Under the pieces are notes generated by a model. It had not been told where the DNA came from, made no database searches, and worked only from the letters and a program-made list of their open reading frames with translations. A DNA stretch of 64,000 nt from Piscinibacter gummiphilus (GTDB lineage Bacteria > Pseudomonadota > Gammaproteobacteria > Burkholderiales > Burkholderiaceae_C): NCBI RefSeq assembly GCF_002116905.1, contig NZ_CP015118.1, positions 1,674,001-1,738,000 on the forward strand. The letters are read 5' to 3'. Made by a program: the position numbers and the translations under genes. Below, piece by piece: positions 1 to 7,292 of the stretch (positions are counted from its first letter, which is position 1; the number at the start of each line of letters is the position of its first letter).

Positions 1-329
1 TCCCCCGGCACGCGGGCGCGTTGGGCGAAACCTCCGTGGTGCGTCACGCCCGCCTCGCGGCCGTTGAGGACGACCTTGTCGCCGGCCTTGAAGCCGGGAT
101 GGGACGACTCGAGCACGGTGCCGGCCAGGTCGATGCCCGGCGTCATCGGAAAGCGTTTGATGAAACCGCCGAGTCCGGTGATGGCCAGACCGTCCTTGTA
201 GTTGACGGTCGAGTACTCGACGGCGATGGTCACGTCGCCCGGGTCCAGGTCGGTGTCGTCGAGCGACACGACGGAGGCTGTCAGCTTGCCGTCGGCCTGG
301 GTGACACGAACGCCTTTGAATGATCCCAT
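1..329 (-). CDS. acuI: Acryloyl-CoA reductase / YhdH-type quinone oxidoreductase, N-terminal part
   Basis: The N-terminal 109 codons of a medium-chain dehydrogenase/reductase are present; the rest lies beyond the left edge of the window. The protein opens MGSFKGVRV and carries VNYKDGLAITG, a hallmark of the AcuI/YhdH/YhfP subfamily, followed by a PGIDLAGTV segment and a GDKVVLNG segment. Members of this family reduce acryloyl-CoA or related activated alkenes with NADPH. The start is fixed by a strong AAGGAG ribosome site a few bases upstream. A promoter with a palindromic operator lies about 65 bp upstream. The subfamily is clear, but substrate specificity cannot be settled from the N-terminus alone. 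Confidence 0.82.
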   Translation of the reverse strand, partial: MGSFKGVRVTQADGKLTASVVSLDDTDLDPGDVTIAVEYSTVNYKDGLAITGLGGFIKRFPMTPGIDLAGTVLESSHPGFKAGDKVVLNGREAGVTHHGGFAQRARVPG

Positions 330-391
330 GGGTGCTCCTTGAAATGATGTACATCAGCTTGCGAACGGCGGCAAGGATCCGATGTGCGGTC

Positions 392-421
392 ACTATAAGA
401 TGACCGGTCATCTCTTGTAAA
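392..421 (-). promoter_or_regulatory. Sigma70-like promoter with palindromic operator in its spacer
   Basis: Read on the minus strand, a -35 box TTTACA (416-421) and a -10 box TATAGT (392-397) are separated by 18 bp. A perfect 16-bp palindrome, AGATGACCGGTCATCT (398-413), fills almost all of the spacer. The promoter points at the AcuI-like gene starting at 329 and would give a leader of roughly 55 nt. A repressor bound here would directly block RNA polymerase. The TGACCGGTCA core resembles operators of TetR-family repressors, which is an inference; no regulator gene is visible in the window. Confidence 0.7.
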
Positions 422-471
422 GGGCAGCATGTGTCCCTCGGGCAAAGGCCGGAGCTCGGGACGGGCTCGGT

Positions 472-1179
472 CTAGTACGACAGCTTCGGATACCACTTCG
501 GATCGCGCCCGCCCGGCGTCAGGTCGAACAGGTGCCAGATCGGCATGATGTCGACCGGGCCGCGCGGGTCCTGGCCGGGGTCGGCCATGTCGAAGCCCAT
601 CTCGTCGGCATAGGTGAGGAAGATGCGGCCACCTTCCTTCTGGAACACGCAGAAGCCGGCGTTGTCCTCGCCCTTCGCAGGGTCCTCGTCGGCGTAGTCG
701 CGGTTGAAGCTGTTCGCGCCGGACGACACGACGGGAAGGTGCTGCCAGCCCCGTTCGCGCTTGAACGCGGTGAGGCGCTCGATGGGCGAGCGGGCGATCA
801 CGGCGAAGCCCACGCGCTGCAGGATGTCGGGCGACTCGCCGTCCAGTGCACCCAGCAGGCAGGTGCACATGGGGCACGGGCGCTCGCGTTGCGGGCCGAA
901 CATCCAGTTGTAGGTGACGAGGGTGTCGTGCGGGCCGAACAGCTGCGCCAGCTTCACGGGGCCCTGTTCGCCGACGAACGTGTAGTCCTCCGGCACTTCG
1001 CCGCCCAGGGGCAGCGCGCGGCGTTGTGCGGCCACGCGTTCGACGTGGCGGCGCAGTTCGATCTCCTCCGCGAGCAGCGCGACACGCGCCTCGCGGTAGG
1101 CCGGGGTTTCGTTGGGGAAGCGGCGGTGGGTCAGCGCGGCCAGGTCACTGGCCGGCTTCAGGCTGGGGGTGGGGCTCAT
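472..1179 (-). CDS. DUF899 family thioredoxin-like protein
   Basis: This 235-residue protein matches the DUF899 family, which has a thioredoxin-like fold and no settled function. Visible features are an N-terminal helical segment, YTFVGEQGPVKLAQLF near the fold start, a CPMC-T-C cysteine cluster where thioredoxins have their active site, and a C-terminal DIMPIWHLFDLTPGGR stretch typical of the family. The start at 1179 was chosen over an upstream in-frame ATG because it has an AGGAG site at good spacing. It stands alone on its strand, with a small gene upstream and the AcuI-like gene downstream. A redox role is plausible but unproven. Confidence 0.8.
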   Translation of the reverse strand: MSPTPSLKPASDLAALTHRRFPNETPAYREARVALLAEEIELRRHVERVAAQRRALPLGGEVPEDYTFVGEQGPVKLAQLFGPHDTLVTYNWMFGPQRERPCPMCTCLLGALDGESPDILQRVGFAVIARSPIERLTAFKRERGWQHLPVVSSGANSFNRDYADEDPAKGEDNAGFCVFQKEGGRIFLTYADEMGFDMADPGQDPRGPVDIMPIWHLFDLTPGGRDPKWYPKLSY

Positions 1180-1257
1180 CGGATTCTCCTGTGCGACGGG
1201 GTCAGGGGAACGGCGGCACCGGTGGTACCGCCAAAGATAAGCCAACAGGTTAACTCA

Positions 1258-1282
1258 CGGGTGCTGGCGGCGCCAGCACCCG
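1258..1282. other. Perfect 11-bp hairpin
   Basis: CGGGTGCTGGC and GCCAGCACCCG are perfectly complementary with a 3-nt loop. The hairpin lies 29 bp beyond the stop of the small minus-strand gene and upstream of the DUF899 gene. No T-run follows on either strand, so it is not a standard Rho-independent terminator. It could pause transcription or stabilise an mRNA end. Confidence 0.5.
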
Positions 1283-1310
1283 GCATGTCGCCGTGCGGGT
1301 CTTCCCCGCG

Positions 1311-1493
1311 TCAGACGCCCGACGCGCCCGCGAGCGCATCGGCCGATTCGCGCAGCGTGCGGCGTTCGGCCACCAGGGCGGCCTGGCGTGCCGCCTCGGC
1401 GTGGGCCTGGGTCGGCTGGGGCGCCGTGGGAGGAACGGGCATCCGCGGAGGCGCTTGCAGCGGCGTACCGGTGGGATGGCTCATGAAGTTCAT
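1311..1493 (-). CDS. Small proline-rich hypothetical protein
   Basis: The product is 60 residues long. Its first half is rich in proline (PPRMPVPPTAPQPTQ) and its second half is an Ala/Arg/Glu-rich, probably helical segment. The start MNFMSHP is supported by a strong AAGGAG site 6-7 bp upstream, which makes this a better candidate than an average short reading frame. It is divergent from the LysR gene at 1602. No known family was recognised and no function is proposed. Confidence 0.6.
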   Translation of the reverse strand: MNFMSHPTGTPLQAPPRMPVPPTAPQPTQAHAEAARQAALVAERRTLRESADALAGASGV

Positions 1494-1601
1494 GGCGGTC
1501 TCCTTGTTGTGGTGACCTGATCTTCCCGAAGCGCAAGAATCCAGTAAAGCGAATTCCATTGGCGGTTAAATGCAAGAATGTTGCACTGAAAGGCTCGTTT
1601 C

Positions 1602-2516
1602 ATGGACATCTCCCTCGCCCGCACCTTCCTCGAGATCGTCGCCGCCGGCAGCTTCCTGCGCGCGGCCGAGCGGCTGCACGTCACGCAGACCGCCGTCAGT
1701 GCGCGCGTGCGTTCACTGGAGGACGAACTCGGCGCACGCCTCTTCGTGCGCAACAAGGCGGGCGCCACGCTGACCCCGGCCGGCGAGCAGTTCGTGCGGC
1801 ACGCGCGGCAGCTCGTGCAGGTGTGGGAACGCGCGCGCCACCAGGTCGCGGTGCCCGCGGGCCGCAGCTCGGTGCTCACCATCGGCTGCGAGATGAGCCT
1901 GTGGGACCCGCTGCTGCTCGACTGGCTGCTGCGCATGCGCACCGACGCGCCGCAGCTCGCGCTGCGCACCGAGGTGGGGTTCCCCGCCGACCTGATCGAG
2001 CAGGTGATGGCCGGGTCGCTCGACATCGCGGTGGTGTACGCGCCGCAGCAGAGGCCGGGCCTGCGCATCGAGCTGCTGATCGAGGAGAAGCTCGTGCTCG
2101 TCACGACGCGCCGCGGGCGCCGGGCCATCGACCCGTCCGACTACGTGTACGTGGACTGGGGGCCGGAGTTCGCTGCGCAGCACGCGCTCGCGTTCCCCGA
2201 ACTCGGCAACGCCGGTGTCATCGCGGGGCTCGGTCCGCTTGGGCGCGAGTACATCCTCGCGGCCGGCGGGTCGGGCTACATCCGCCAGGCGGTGGTGCGG
2301 GGGCACCTGGAGCACGGCCGACTGCACCGGGTGCCGGGCGCGCCGGAGTTCCTGTACCCCGCCTACGCGGTGTTCGCCGAAGGGGCCGACGAGGCCGTCG
2401 TGGCGCCCGCGCTCGCGGCGCTGAAGCAGGCCGCGAAGGGGGCGATGGCGCCGCCCTCGCGGCCCGCGCGCAGGGGTAGCATCGTCCCTCCAGCAAAACG
2501 AAGGGGCCGGGCGTGA
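1602..2516 (+). CDS. LysR-family transcriptional regulator
   Basis: This 304-residue protein begins with the LysR winged helix-turn-helix (about residues 1-60; FLRAAERLHVTQTAVSARVRSLE) and continues with a periplasmic-binding-protein-like effector domain. Its stop overlaps the GTG start of the 2-hydroxyacid dehydrogenase gene, so the two are co-transcribed and translationally coupled, unlike the usual divergent LysR arrangement. The last 25 or so residues are Arg/Pro-rich and lie beyond the usual fold. The likely target is its own operon or the small divergent gene at 1311-1493. The effector ligand is unknown. Confidence 0.9.
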   Translation: MDISLARTFLEIVAAGSFLRAAERLHVTQTAVSARVRSLEDELGARLFVRNKAGATLTPAGEQFVRHARQLVQVWERARHQVAVPAGRSSVLTIGCEMSLWDPLLLDWLLRMRTDAPQLALRTEVGFPADLIEQVMAGSLDIAVVYAPQQRPGLRIELLIEEKLVLVTTRRGRRAIDPSDYVYVDWGPEFAAQHALAFPELGNAGVIAGLGPLGREYILAAGGSGYIRQAVVRGHLEHGRLHRVPGAPEFLYPAYAVFAEGADEAVVAPALAALKQAAKGAMAPPSRPARRGSIVPPAKRRGRA

Positions 2517-3442
2517 AGATCGTGTGCAGTTTCGGGGCGGGCCCCGCCGAGGCGCGGCCGTGGATCGACGACCTCGCGCAGGCGCTGCCCGGCGCGGTGG
2601 TGGTGGGCGACGAGGGCGACGCAGGGCTGGACGCCGACTACGCCGTCGTGTGGCGCGCGCCGCAGCACTTCTTCGACCGGCACCGGCGCCTCAAGGCCAT
2701 CTTCGCCGCGGGCGCGGGCGTCGATGCGCTGCTGTCGCTCGCGCTGCCGTCGGGCGTGCCGGTGGTGCGCCTCGAAGACGCGGGCATGGGCGAGCAGATG
2801 GCCGACTACGTCGTGCACGCGCTGCTGCGGTACTTCCGCCGCTTCGACACCTACGCCGCGCTGCAGGCCGGCCGCACCTGGCAGCCGCTGCCGTCCGAAC
2901 GCAAGGCCGACTGGCCGGTGGGTGTGCTGGGCCTCGGCGCGCTGGGGCAGACCGTGGCGCAGGCCGTCCGTGCACTGGGCTTCCCGGTGGCCGGCTGGAC
3001 CCGTTCGCCGCGCGAGTTGGCGGGCGTCGAGACGTTCTCGGGACCGTCCGGCTTCGCCCCGTTCCTCGCGCGCACGCGGGTGCTGGTCGACGTGCTGCCG
3101 CTCACGGCCGACACGCGCGACCTCATTGACGCCAAGGTGTTCGCGGGCCTGCGGTCGCCGGCGTACTTCATCAACGTCGCGCGTGGCGCGCACGTGGTCG
3201 AGTCGGACCTGCTCGAGGCGCTGGCGAGTGGTCACCTCGCCGGTGCGGCGCTCGACGTCTGCCGCGACGAACCGGCGCGGCCGCACCACCCGTTCTGGCG
3301 CCACCCGCGCATCGCGCTCACGCCACACGTCGCCGCGATGACGCTGCGGCGCGAGTCCGTCGCGCAGATCGCATTCAAGATCGGTGCGCTCGAACGATCG
3401 GAACCGATCGATGGTGTGATATCGCACGAACGGGGGTACTGA
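2513..3442 (+). CDS. ghrA: Glyoxylate/hydroxypyruvate reductase A-like 2-hydroxyacid dehydrogenase
   Basis: The 309-residue protein belongs to the D-isomer-specific 2-hydroxyacid dehydrogenases and is closest in style to GhrA, which reduces glyoxylate and hydroxypyruvate with NADPH. It has the nucleotide-binding GVLGLGALGQTVA motif near residue 138, NVARG with the substrate-binding Arg, an RDEP segment with the catalytic Glu, and LTPHVAA with the catalytic His. Translation starts at GTG 2513, inside the stop of the preceding LysR gene, with an AAGGGG site upstream. The family assignment is firm; the exact substrate is inferred. Confidence 0.88.
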   Translation: MKIVCSFGAGPAEARPWIDDLAQALPGAVVVGDEGDAGLDADYAVVWRAPQHFFDRHRRLKAIFAAGAGVDALLSLALPSGVPVVRLEDAGMGEQMADYVVHALLRYFRRFDTYAALQAGRTWQPLPSERKADWPVGVLGLGALGQTVAQAVRALGFPVAGWTRSPRELAGVETFSGPSGFAPFLARTRVLVDVLPLTADTRDLIDAKVFAGLRSPAYFINVARGAHVVESDLLEALASGHLAGAALDVCRDEPARPHHPFWRHPRIALTPHVAAMTLRRESVAQIAFKIGALERSEPIDGVISHERGY

Positions 3443-3511
3443 TCCTCCGCGAGAGGGGTACGGGGCTGTCATGCGGAAGTGGTATCGTGGGCCGAAACAT
3501 CAGGAGACCCC

Positions 3512-3736
3512 ATGTTCCGGCTTTCCAGTTCGTTGTCCGAGCCCCGCCGCGAGGCGCTGCGCAATGCCCTGCTCGACACCGTGGACCTCCTGAAGAAACG
3601 CCGGGCCTCCGACATCGCCCCCTCCGACATCGAGGACTACATCGCCCTCGACTGGTTCGAATGGAACGGCGGCAGCCTCCGCCTCACCGACGTGGGGCGC
3701 AACGTCTGCAAGCAGGTGACGGCCGGCCTGGCCTGA
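3512..3736 (+). CDS. Small conserved-looking hypothetical protein
   Basis: The product is a 74-residue soluble protein with an alternating charged pattern (REALRNALLDTVDLLKKRRASD, then SDIEDYIALDWFEWNGGSLRLTDVG). It looks like a compact folded domain with a terminal beta-hairpin and has no signal peptide or membrane segment. An AGGAG site sits just before the ATG. It is followed three bases later by the convergent LysR gene. No family was recognised, but the ribosome site and composition argue for a real gene. Confidence 0.7.
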   Translation: MFRLSSSLSEPRREALRNALLDTVDLLKKRRASDIAPSDIEDYIALDWFEWNGGSLRLTDVGRNVCKQVTAGLA

Positions 3737-3739
3737 CCT

Positions 3740-4645
3740 TCACCGGCCGGCGCTCACGTAGGGCGCCAGCACCTCCACCAGCCAGTCCATCAGCACGGCC
3801 ACGCGCCGCGGCAGGTTGCGGCGTCCGGGGTACAGCAGCGACACGGCCATCGGCTTTGCGCGCCACTTCGGCAGCACCTCCACGAGCCGGCCTTCGGCGA
3901 GGTGCTGCGTCATGCCCACCAGCGGAGCCTGGATCAGCCCGAGGCCCGCGAGGCACGCCGCTTCGTAGGCATCGGTGTTGTTGACGGTGATGACCCCGTC
4001 CATGTCGAGCAGCTTCCAGCCCTTGCCGTCGGGGTACTCCCAGCCCGGAGGCCGTGCGTCGAGCGTCTGCGAGTAGCGCACGAGGCGGTGGTGCGCCAGG
4101 TCGTCCAGGCGCTTCGGCGTGCCGAACGCCTCGAGATAGGCCGGGCTCGCGCAGTTCACCATGCGCATGTGGCCCACGGGCCGCGCGACGAGGTTGGAGT
4201 CGTCGAGCGTGCCGATGCGCAACACGCAGTCGAAGCCGCCGTCGATCACGTCGACGCGCCGGTCGGTGGTGCTCAGTTCGATGGCGAGGCCGGGGTGCAG
4301 CGCGAGGAACTCGGGCAGGCGCGGGATCACCGCGGTGCGTGCGATGCGCGTGGGCAGGTCGATGCGCAGCCGGCCCTTGAGGCTTCCCGGGCCCTGCTGG
4401 AACATCGACTGCACCTGCTCGGCGTCGGCCAGCAGCGCCGCCGCGCGTTCGACGAAGGCCTCCCCGTCCGGCGTGAGGCGCACGCTGCGCGTGGTGCGGT
4501 GGAGCAGTCGGGTGCCCAGCTGCGTCTCGAGCCCCTGCACCGTGGTCGACACGCGCGCCTTGGGCATGCCCAGCTGCTCCGCCGCGCGCGTGAAGCTCGC
4601 CAGTTCCGCGACTTTGACGAAGGTGCGCAGGGCGTCGAGTTCCAT
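3740..4645 (-). CDS. LysR-family regulator divergent from an SDR gene
   Basis: This 301-residue LysR protein has an N-terminal helix-turn-helix (FTRAAEQLGMPKARVSTTVQGLE) and an effector-binding domain. The LLHRTTRSVRLTPDGEAF stretch places it in the large CrgA/DmlR-like subgroup that commonly controls a neighbouring oxidoreductase. It is divergent from the SDR gene at 4758, with a symmetrical TGCACT-N6-AGTGCA site between them. Regulation of the SDR gene and of itself is the natural inference. Confidence 0.9.
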   Translation of the reverse strand: MELDALRTFVKVAELASFTRAAEQLGMPKARVSTTVQGLETQLGTRLLHRTTRSVRLTPDGEAFVERAAALLADAEQVQSMFQQGPGSLKGRLRIDLPTRIARTAVIPRLPEFLALHPGLAIELSTTDRRVDVIDGGFDCVLRIGTLDDSNLVARPVGHMRMVNCASPAYLEAFGTPKRLDDLAHHRLVRYSQTLDARPPGWEYPDGKGWKLLDMDGVITVNNTDAYEAACLAGLGLIQAPLVGMTQHLAEGRLVEVLPKWRAKPMAVSLLYPGRRNLPRRVAVLMDWLVEVLAPYVSAGR

Positions 4646-4706
4646 GGGCTGTTTGTTCTCGCTGGCTGAACGGTGAGATCGGGCCTCGCGACTTTATCCG
4701 CAGCGG

Positions 4707-4724
4707 TGCACTTCCTACAGTGCA
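4707..4724. promoter_or_regulatory. Inverted repeat operator between lysR and SDR genes
   Basis: TGCACT (4707-4712) and AGTGCA (4719-4724) form a perfect inverted repeat with a 6-bp spacer. It lies 34 bp before the SDR start and 62 bp from the lysR start. Its position and symmetry fit a binding site for the divergent LysR-type regulator; binding is inferred. Confidence 0.55.
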
Positions 4725-4757
4725 TGCACCGACTCATCACCTCATCGAGGCACCGAC

Positions 4758-5525
4758 ATGACCAGCACCCAACACCCCATCACCCTCGTCACCGGCGGCA
4801 GCCGCGGCCTCGGCCGCAACGCCGCGCTGGCGCTGGCCGCCCGCGGCCACGACATCGTGCTGACCTACCGCGGCAGCGAGGCCGCCGCGCACGAGGTGGT
4901 GGTGGCCATCGAGGCGCTCGGCCGCCGCGCGGTGGCGCTGTCCCTCGACGTGGGCGACAGCGCGTCGTTCCCCGCGTTCGCGGCACGCGTGAAGCAGGTG
5001 CTGGCCGCCACGTGGCAGCGCACGGCGTTCGACCACCTCGTCAACAACGCCGGCATCGGCATCCACGCGGCCTTCGCCGACACCACCGAGGCCCAGTTCG
5101 ACGAGCTGATGCGCATCCAGCTCAAGGGCCCGTTCTTCCTGACGCAGGCGCTGCTGCCACTGATCGCCGACGGCGGGGCGATCCTCAACGTGTCCACCGG
5201 CCTCGCGCGGTTCACGCTGCCGGGCTTCGCCGCGTACGCGGCGATGAAGGGGGGCATCGAGGTGCTGACGCGCTACCAGGCGAAGGAACTGGGCGCCCGC
5301 GGCATCCGCGTGAACACGCTCGCTCCCGGCGCCATCGAGACCGACTTCGGCGGCGGCGTGGTGCGCGACAACGCGCAGATGAACGCGGGCATCGCCGCGC
5401 AGACGGCCCTCGGCCGCGTGGGCCTGCCGGATGACATCGGGCAGGCCGTGTCGGCGCTGCTGTCGGCCGACAGCCGCTGGATCAACGGCCAGCGGGTCGA
5501 GGCGTCGGGTGGCATGTTCCTGTGA
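4758..5525 (+). CDS. SDR-family oxidoreductase
   Basis: This 255-residue classical short-chain dehydrogenase has the cofactor motif TGGSRGLG at residues 12-19, the structural NNAG near residue 96, and the catalytic YxxxK pair (Y160, K164). It ends with the WINGQRVEASGGMFL-type C-terminus common in 3-oxoacyl-reductase-like SDRs. The enzyme should be a soluble NAD(P)-dependent carbonyl or alcohol oxidoreductase of unknown substrate. It is probably controlled by the divergent LysR gene. An FMN riboswitch follows about 90 bp downstream and belongs to the next gene. Confidence 0.9.
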   Translation: MTSTQHPITLVTGGSRGLGRNAALALAARGHDIVLTYRGSEAAAHEVVVAIEALGRRAVALSLDVGDSASFPAFAARVKQVLAATWQRTAFDHLVNNAGIGIHAAFADTTEAQFDELMRIQLKGPFFLTQALLPLIADGGAILNVSTGLARFTLPGFAAYAAMKGGIEVLTRYQAKELGARGIRVNTLAPGAIETDFGGGVVRDNAQMNAGIAAQTALGRVGLPDDIGQAVSALLSADSRWINGQRVEASGGMFL

Positions 5526-5612
5526 CGGGCGATTGACCGGTGTCACGTGGCGGACTGCGGGTTTTCCGCAGGTCCGTTATCATCGGCCCGTGGCGGGTGC
5601 GAACCCGCCGCT

Positions 5613-5761
5613 GCGTTCTCAGGGCGGGGCGGAATTCCCCACCGGCGGTGATGGCGACTCGTTCGCACAAGCCCGCGAGCGCCCGGCACTCCCCGTGCCG
5701 GGGTCAGCAGACCCGGTTGGATCCCGGGGCCGACGGTCACAGTCCGGATGAAAGAGAGCGC
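5613..5761 (+). promoter_or_regulatory. FMN riboswitch (RFN element)
   Basis: The conserved RFN blocks are present in order: GCGTTCTCAGGGCGGGG at the 5' side, CCCCACCGGCGGTGATGG, AGCCCGCGAGCGC, the GGGTCAGCAGACCCGGT hairpin, then CCGACGGTCACAGTCCGGATGAAAGAGAGCGC. The closing stem GCGTTCTC/GAGAGCGC pairs fully, with one G-U. The element lies 101 nt upstream of ribH. FMN binding in such elements lowers expression of riboflavin genes. Downstream there is a CGGGC-GCC-GCCCG hairpin without a T-run and only a weak ribosome site before the ATG. The sequence does not show clearly whether control acts on termination or translation. Confidence 0.95.
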
Positions 5762-5862
5762 GACGTCCTCCATCACCATGGTGGCTCCCTGCCGGGCGCC
5801 GCCCGTGGCGTGGCGGACTCGTGCGCCCTGATTCTGGCCTTTGTCGTTCATTGAAGAACACC

Positions 5863-6336
5863 ATGAATCAGTCTGTTGCCTCCTCCTCCCAACGTCCCCG
5901 CTTCGCGTTCGTGCATGGCCAGTGGCATGCCGACATCGTCGAGCGTGCCCTCGAAGGTTTCCTCGCCGAACTGGGCCGCTTGGGGCTTCCCGCCGATGCG
6001 GTCGACGTCTTCGGCGTGCCCGGCGCCTTCGAGATCCCGCTGCACGCCAAGCGCCTCGCCGAGACCGGCCGCTACGCCGCGATCGTGGCCTCGGCCCTCG
6101 TGGTCGACGGCGGCATCTACCGCCACGATTTCGTGGCCGACACCGTGGTGTCGGCGCTGATGCGCGTGCAGCTCGACACCGGCGTGCCCGTGATGTCGGC
6201 CGTGCTCACGCCGCACCACTTCCACGAGCACGAGGAACACCGCCGCTACTTCAGCGAACACTTCGTGAAGAAGGGCGCCGAGGCGGCCGTGGCCGCGGTG
6301 CGCACGGTGGAGTCGCTGCGGCGCATCACCGCCTGA
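5863..6336 (+). CDS. ribH: 6,7-dimethyl-8-ribityllumazine synthase, type 2
   Basis: This 157-residue protein catalyses the penultimate riboflavin step, joining 5-amino-6-ribitylaminouracil and 3,4-dihydroxy-2-butanone 4-phosphate. Several stretches look like the RibH2 type known from Brucella and rhizobia rather than the usual RibH: RWHADIV-like QWHADIVERAL, VPGAFEIPLHAKRLA, DGGIYRHDFVADTVV, and LTPHHFHEHEEH. The catalytic His sits in YRHDFV. The gene stands alone behind an FMN riboswitch, away from ribB/ribE/ribA genes, as reported for Brucella ribH2. The ATG at 5863 has only a weak GAAG site, which could be part of the riboswitch control. Confidence 0.93.
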   Translation: MNQSVASSSQRPRFAFVHGQWHADIVERALEGFLAELGRLGLPADAVDVFGVPGAFEIPLHAKRLAETGRYAAIVASALVVDGGIYRHDFVADTVVSALMRVQLDTGVPVMSAVLTPHHFHEHEEHRRYFSEHFVKKGAEAAVAAVRTVESLRRITA

Positions 6337-7242
6337 TCAGGCAGGGTGTTCGGTCGTCGCCGGTTTGCGGGACGTCACGACCAGGCCGAGCACGATGAGG
6401 ACGCCGCCGGTGATCCCGAGCGGCCCCAACTGTTCGCCCGCGATGCGGCCCACGAGCCCGGCCCACACCGGTTCGAGCGAGTAGATCAGCGTCGCGCGCG
6501 TGGCCGACACCACCTGCTGTGCCCAGTTCATGGCGAACTGGATGAAGGCGGTGGCGGCGGCCAGCCCGACGAGGGTGAACACGAACGTGGGGTGCAGTTC
6601 GGGCATGCCCTCGCCGCGCACCACCGACACCGCGGCGCAGGCCGTGCCCACGAACACCATCTGCACGAACGCGAGCCGCGACGGGTCGCAGCCGTGGGCG
6701 AAGCGGCTCAGCAGGATGATCTCGAAGGCGATGGCGAGCGCCGCCGTGATGGTGAGCGCCTCGCCGATGCCGAACTGCCAGTCGAGCGCCGTGGGGTCGG
6801 CGAGGCACACCGTGCCGGCGAACGCGAGCGCGATGCCGATCCACGCGGCCACCGACGGCGCACGCTTCTGCCACACCCACTGCACGAGCGGCACCATGGG
6901 CACGTACAGCGCCGTGAGGAACGCCGACTTGCTGCTGGAGATGGTCTCGAGCCCCATGCACTGCAGCGAGTAGCCGAAGAAGAGCGCGGTGCCGATGAGC
7001 GCGCCCACGCGCAGCTCGTGCGCCGTGATCTTCAGCAGCTTGCCTCGCAGGAACACCGCGAGCATCAGCGCGGCCAGTCCGAAGCGCACGCCCACCAGCG
7101 CGAACGGCCCGCTCCACTGCAGCGCGTTGTGCACGGCGAGGAACGTGCCGCCCCACAGCATCGTGATGAAGACGAGCACGGCCTCGCGGCGGTGGTGCGG
7201 GGCGGAGGCGGCGGGAGCGGGCAGGGTGGCGGAAGTGTTCAT
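6337..7242 (-). CDS. EamA/DMT-family transporter
   Basis: The 301-residue membrane protein has about ten hydrophobic segments arranged as two EamA repeats, with the typical FITMLWGGTFLAVHNAL first helix and the SSSKSAFLTALYVPMVPL motif. The family exports amino acids, metabolites or drugs. It is divergent from an XRE-cupin regulator, a common arrangement for regulated exporters, with several TGCGCA repeats between the two starts. Its stop directly abuts the stop of ribH. The substrate is unknown. Confidence 0.88.
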   Translation of the reverse strand: MNTSATLPAPAASAPHHRREAVLVFITMLWGGTFLAVHNALQWSGPFALVGVRFGLAALMLAVFLRGKLLKITAHELRVGALIGTALFFGYSLQCMGLETISSSKSAFLTALYVPMVPLVQWVWQKRAPSVAAWIGIALAFAGTVCLADPTALDWQFGIGEALTITAALAIAFEIILLSRFAHGCDPSRLAFVQMVFVGTACAAVSVVRGEGMPELHPTFVFTLVGLAAATAFIQFAMNWAQQVVSATRATLIYSLEPVWAGLVGRIAGEQLGPLGITGGVLIVLGLVVTSRKPATTEHPA

Positions 7243-7250
7243 GGCGGGGA

Positions 7251-7292
7251 TTGCGCAATAAACTGCGCAAGGATGGGCAGTATACTGCGCAC
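7251..7292. promoter_or_regulatory. Repeated TGCGCA operators and a possible leaderless promoter
   Basis: Three copies of the palindrome TGCGCA (7252-7257, 7264-7269, 7286-7291) lie between the divergent EamA and XRE-cupin genes. A perfect 12-bp palindrome, GCAGTATACTGC, lies at 7277-7288. The first two copies form TTGCGCA-N6-TGCGCAA. The embedded TATACT (7281-7286) ends only 6 bp before the XRE ATG, so a transcript from it would be leaderless. No convincing -35 box was seen. Autoregulation by the XRE-cupin protein is inferred. Confidence 0.5.

Noticed and set aside
1258..1282. Hairpin as a Rho-independent terminator
   Set aside because: The stem is perfect but no T-run follows on either strand.
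5535..5585. Clear promoter for the riboswitch transcript
   Set aside because: TTGACC (5533) and TATCAT (5578) are present but about 39 bp apart, too far for one promoter; a CTGCGG/CCGCAG hairpin also lies in this gap.
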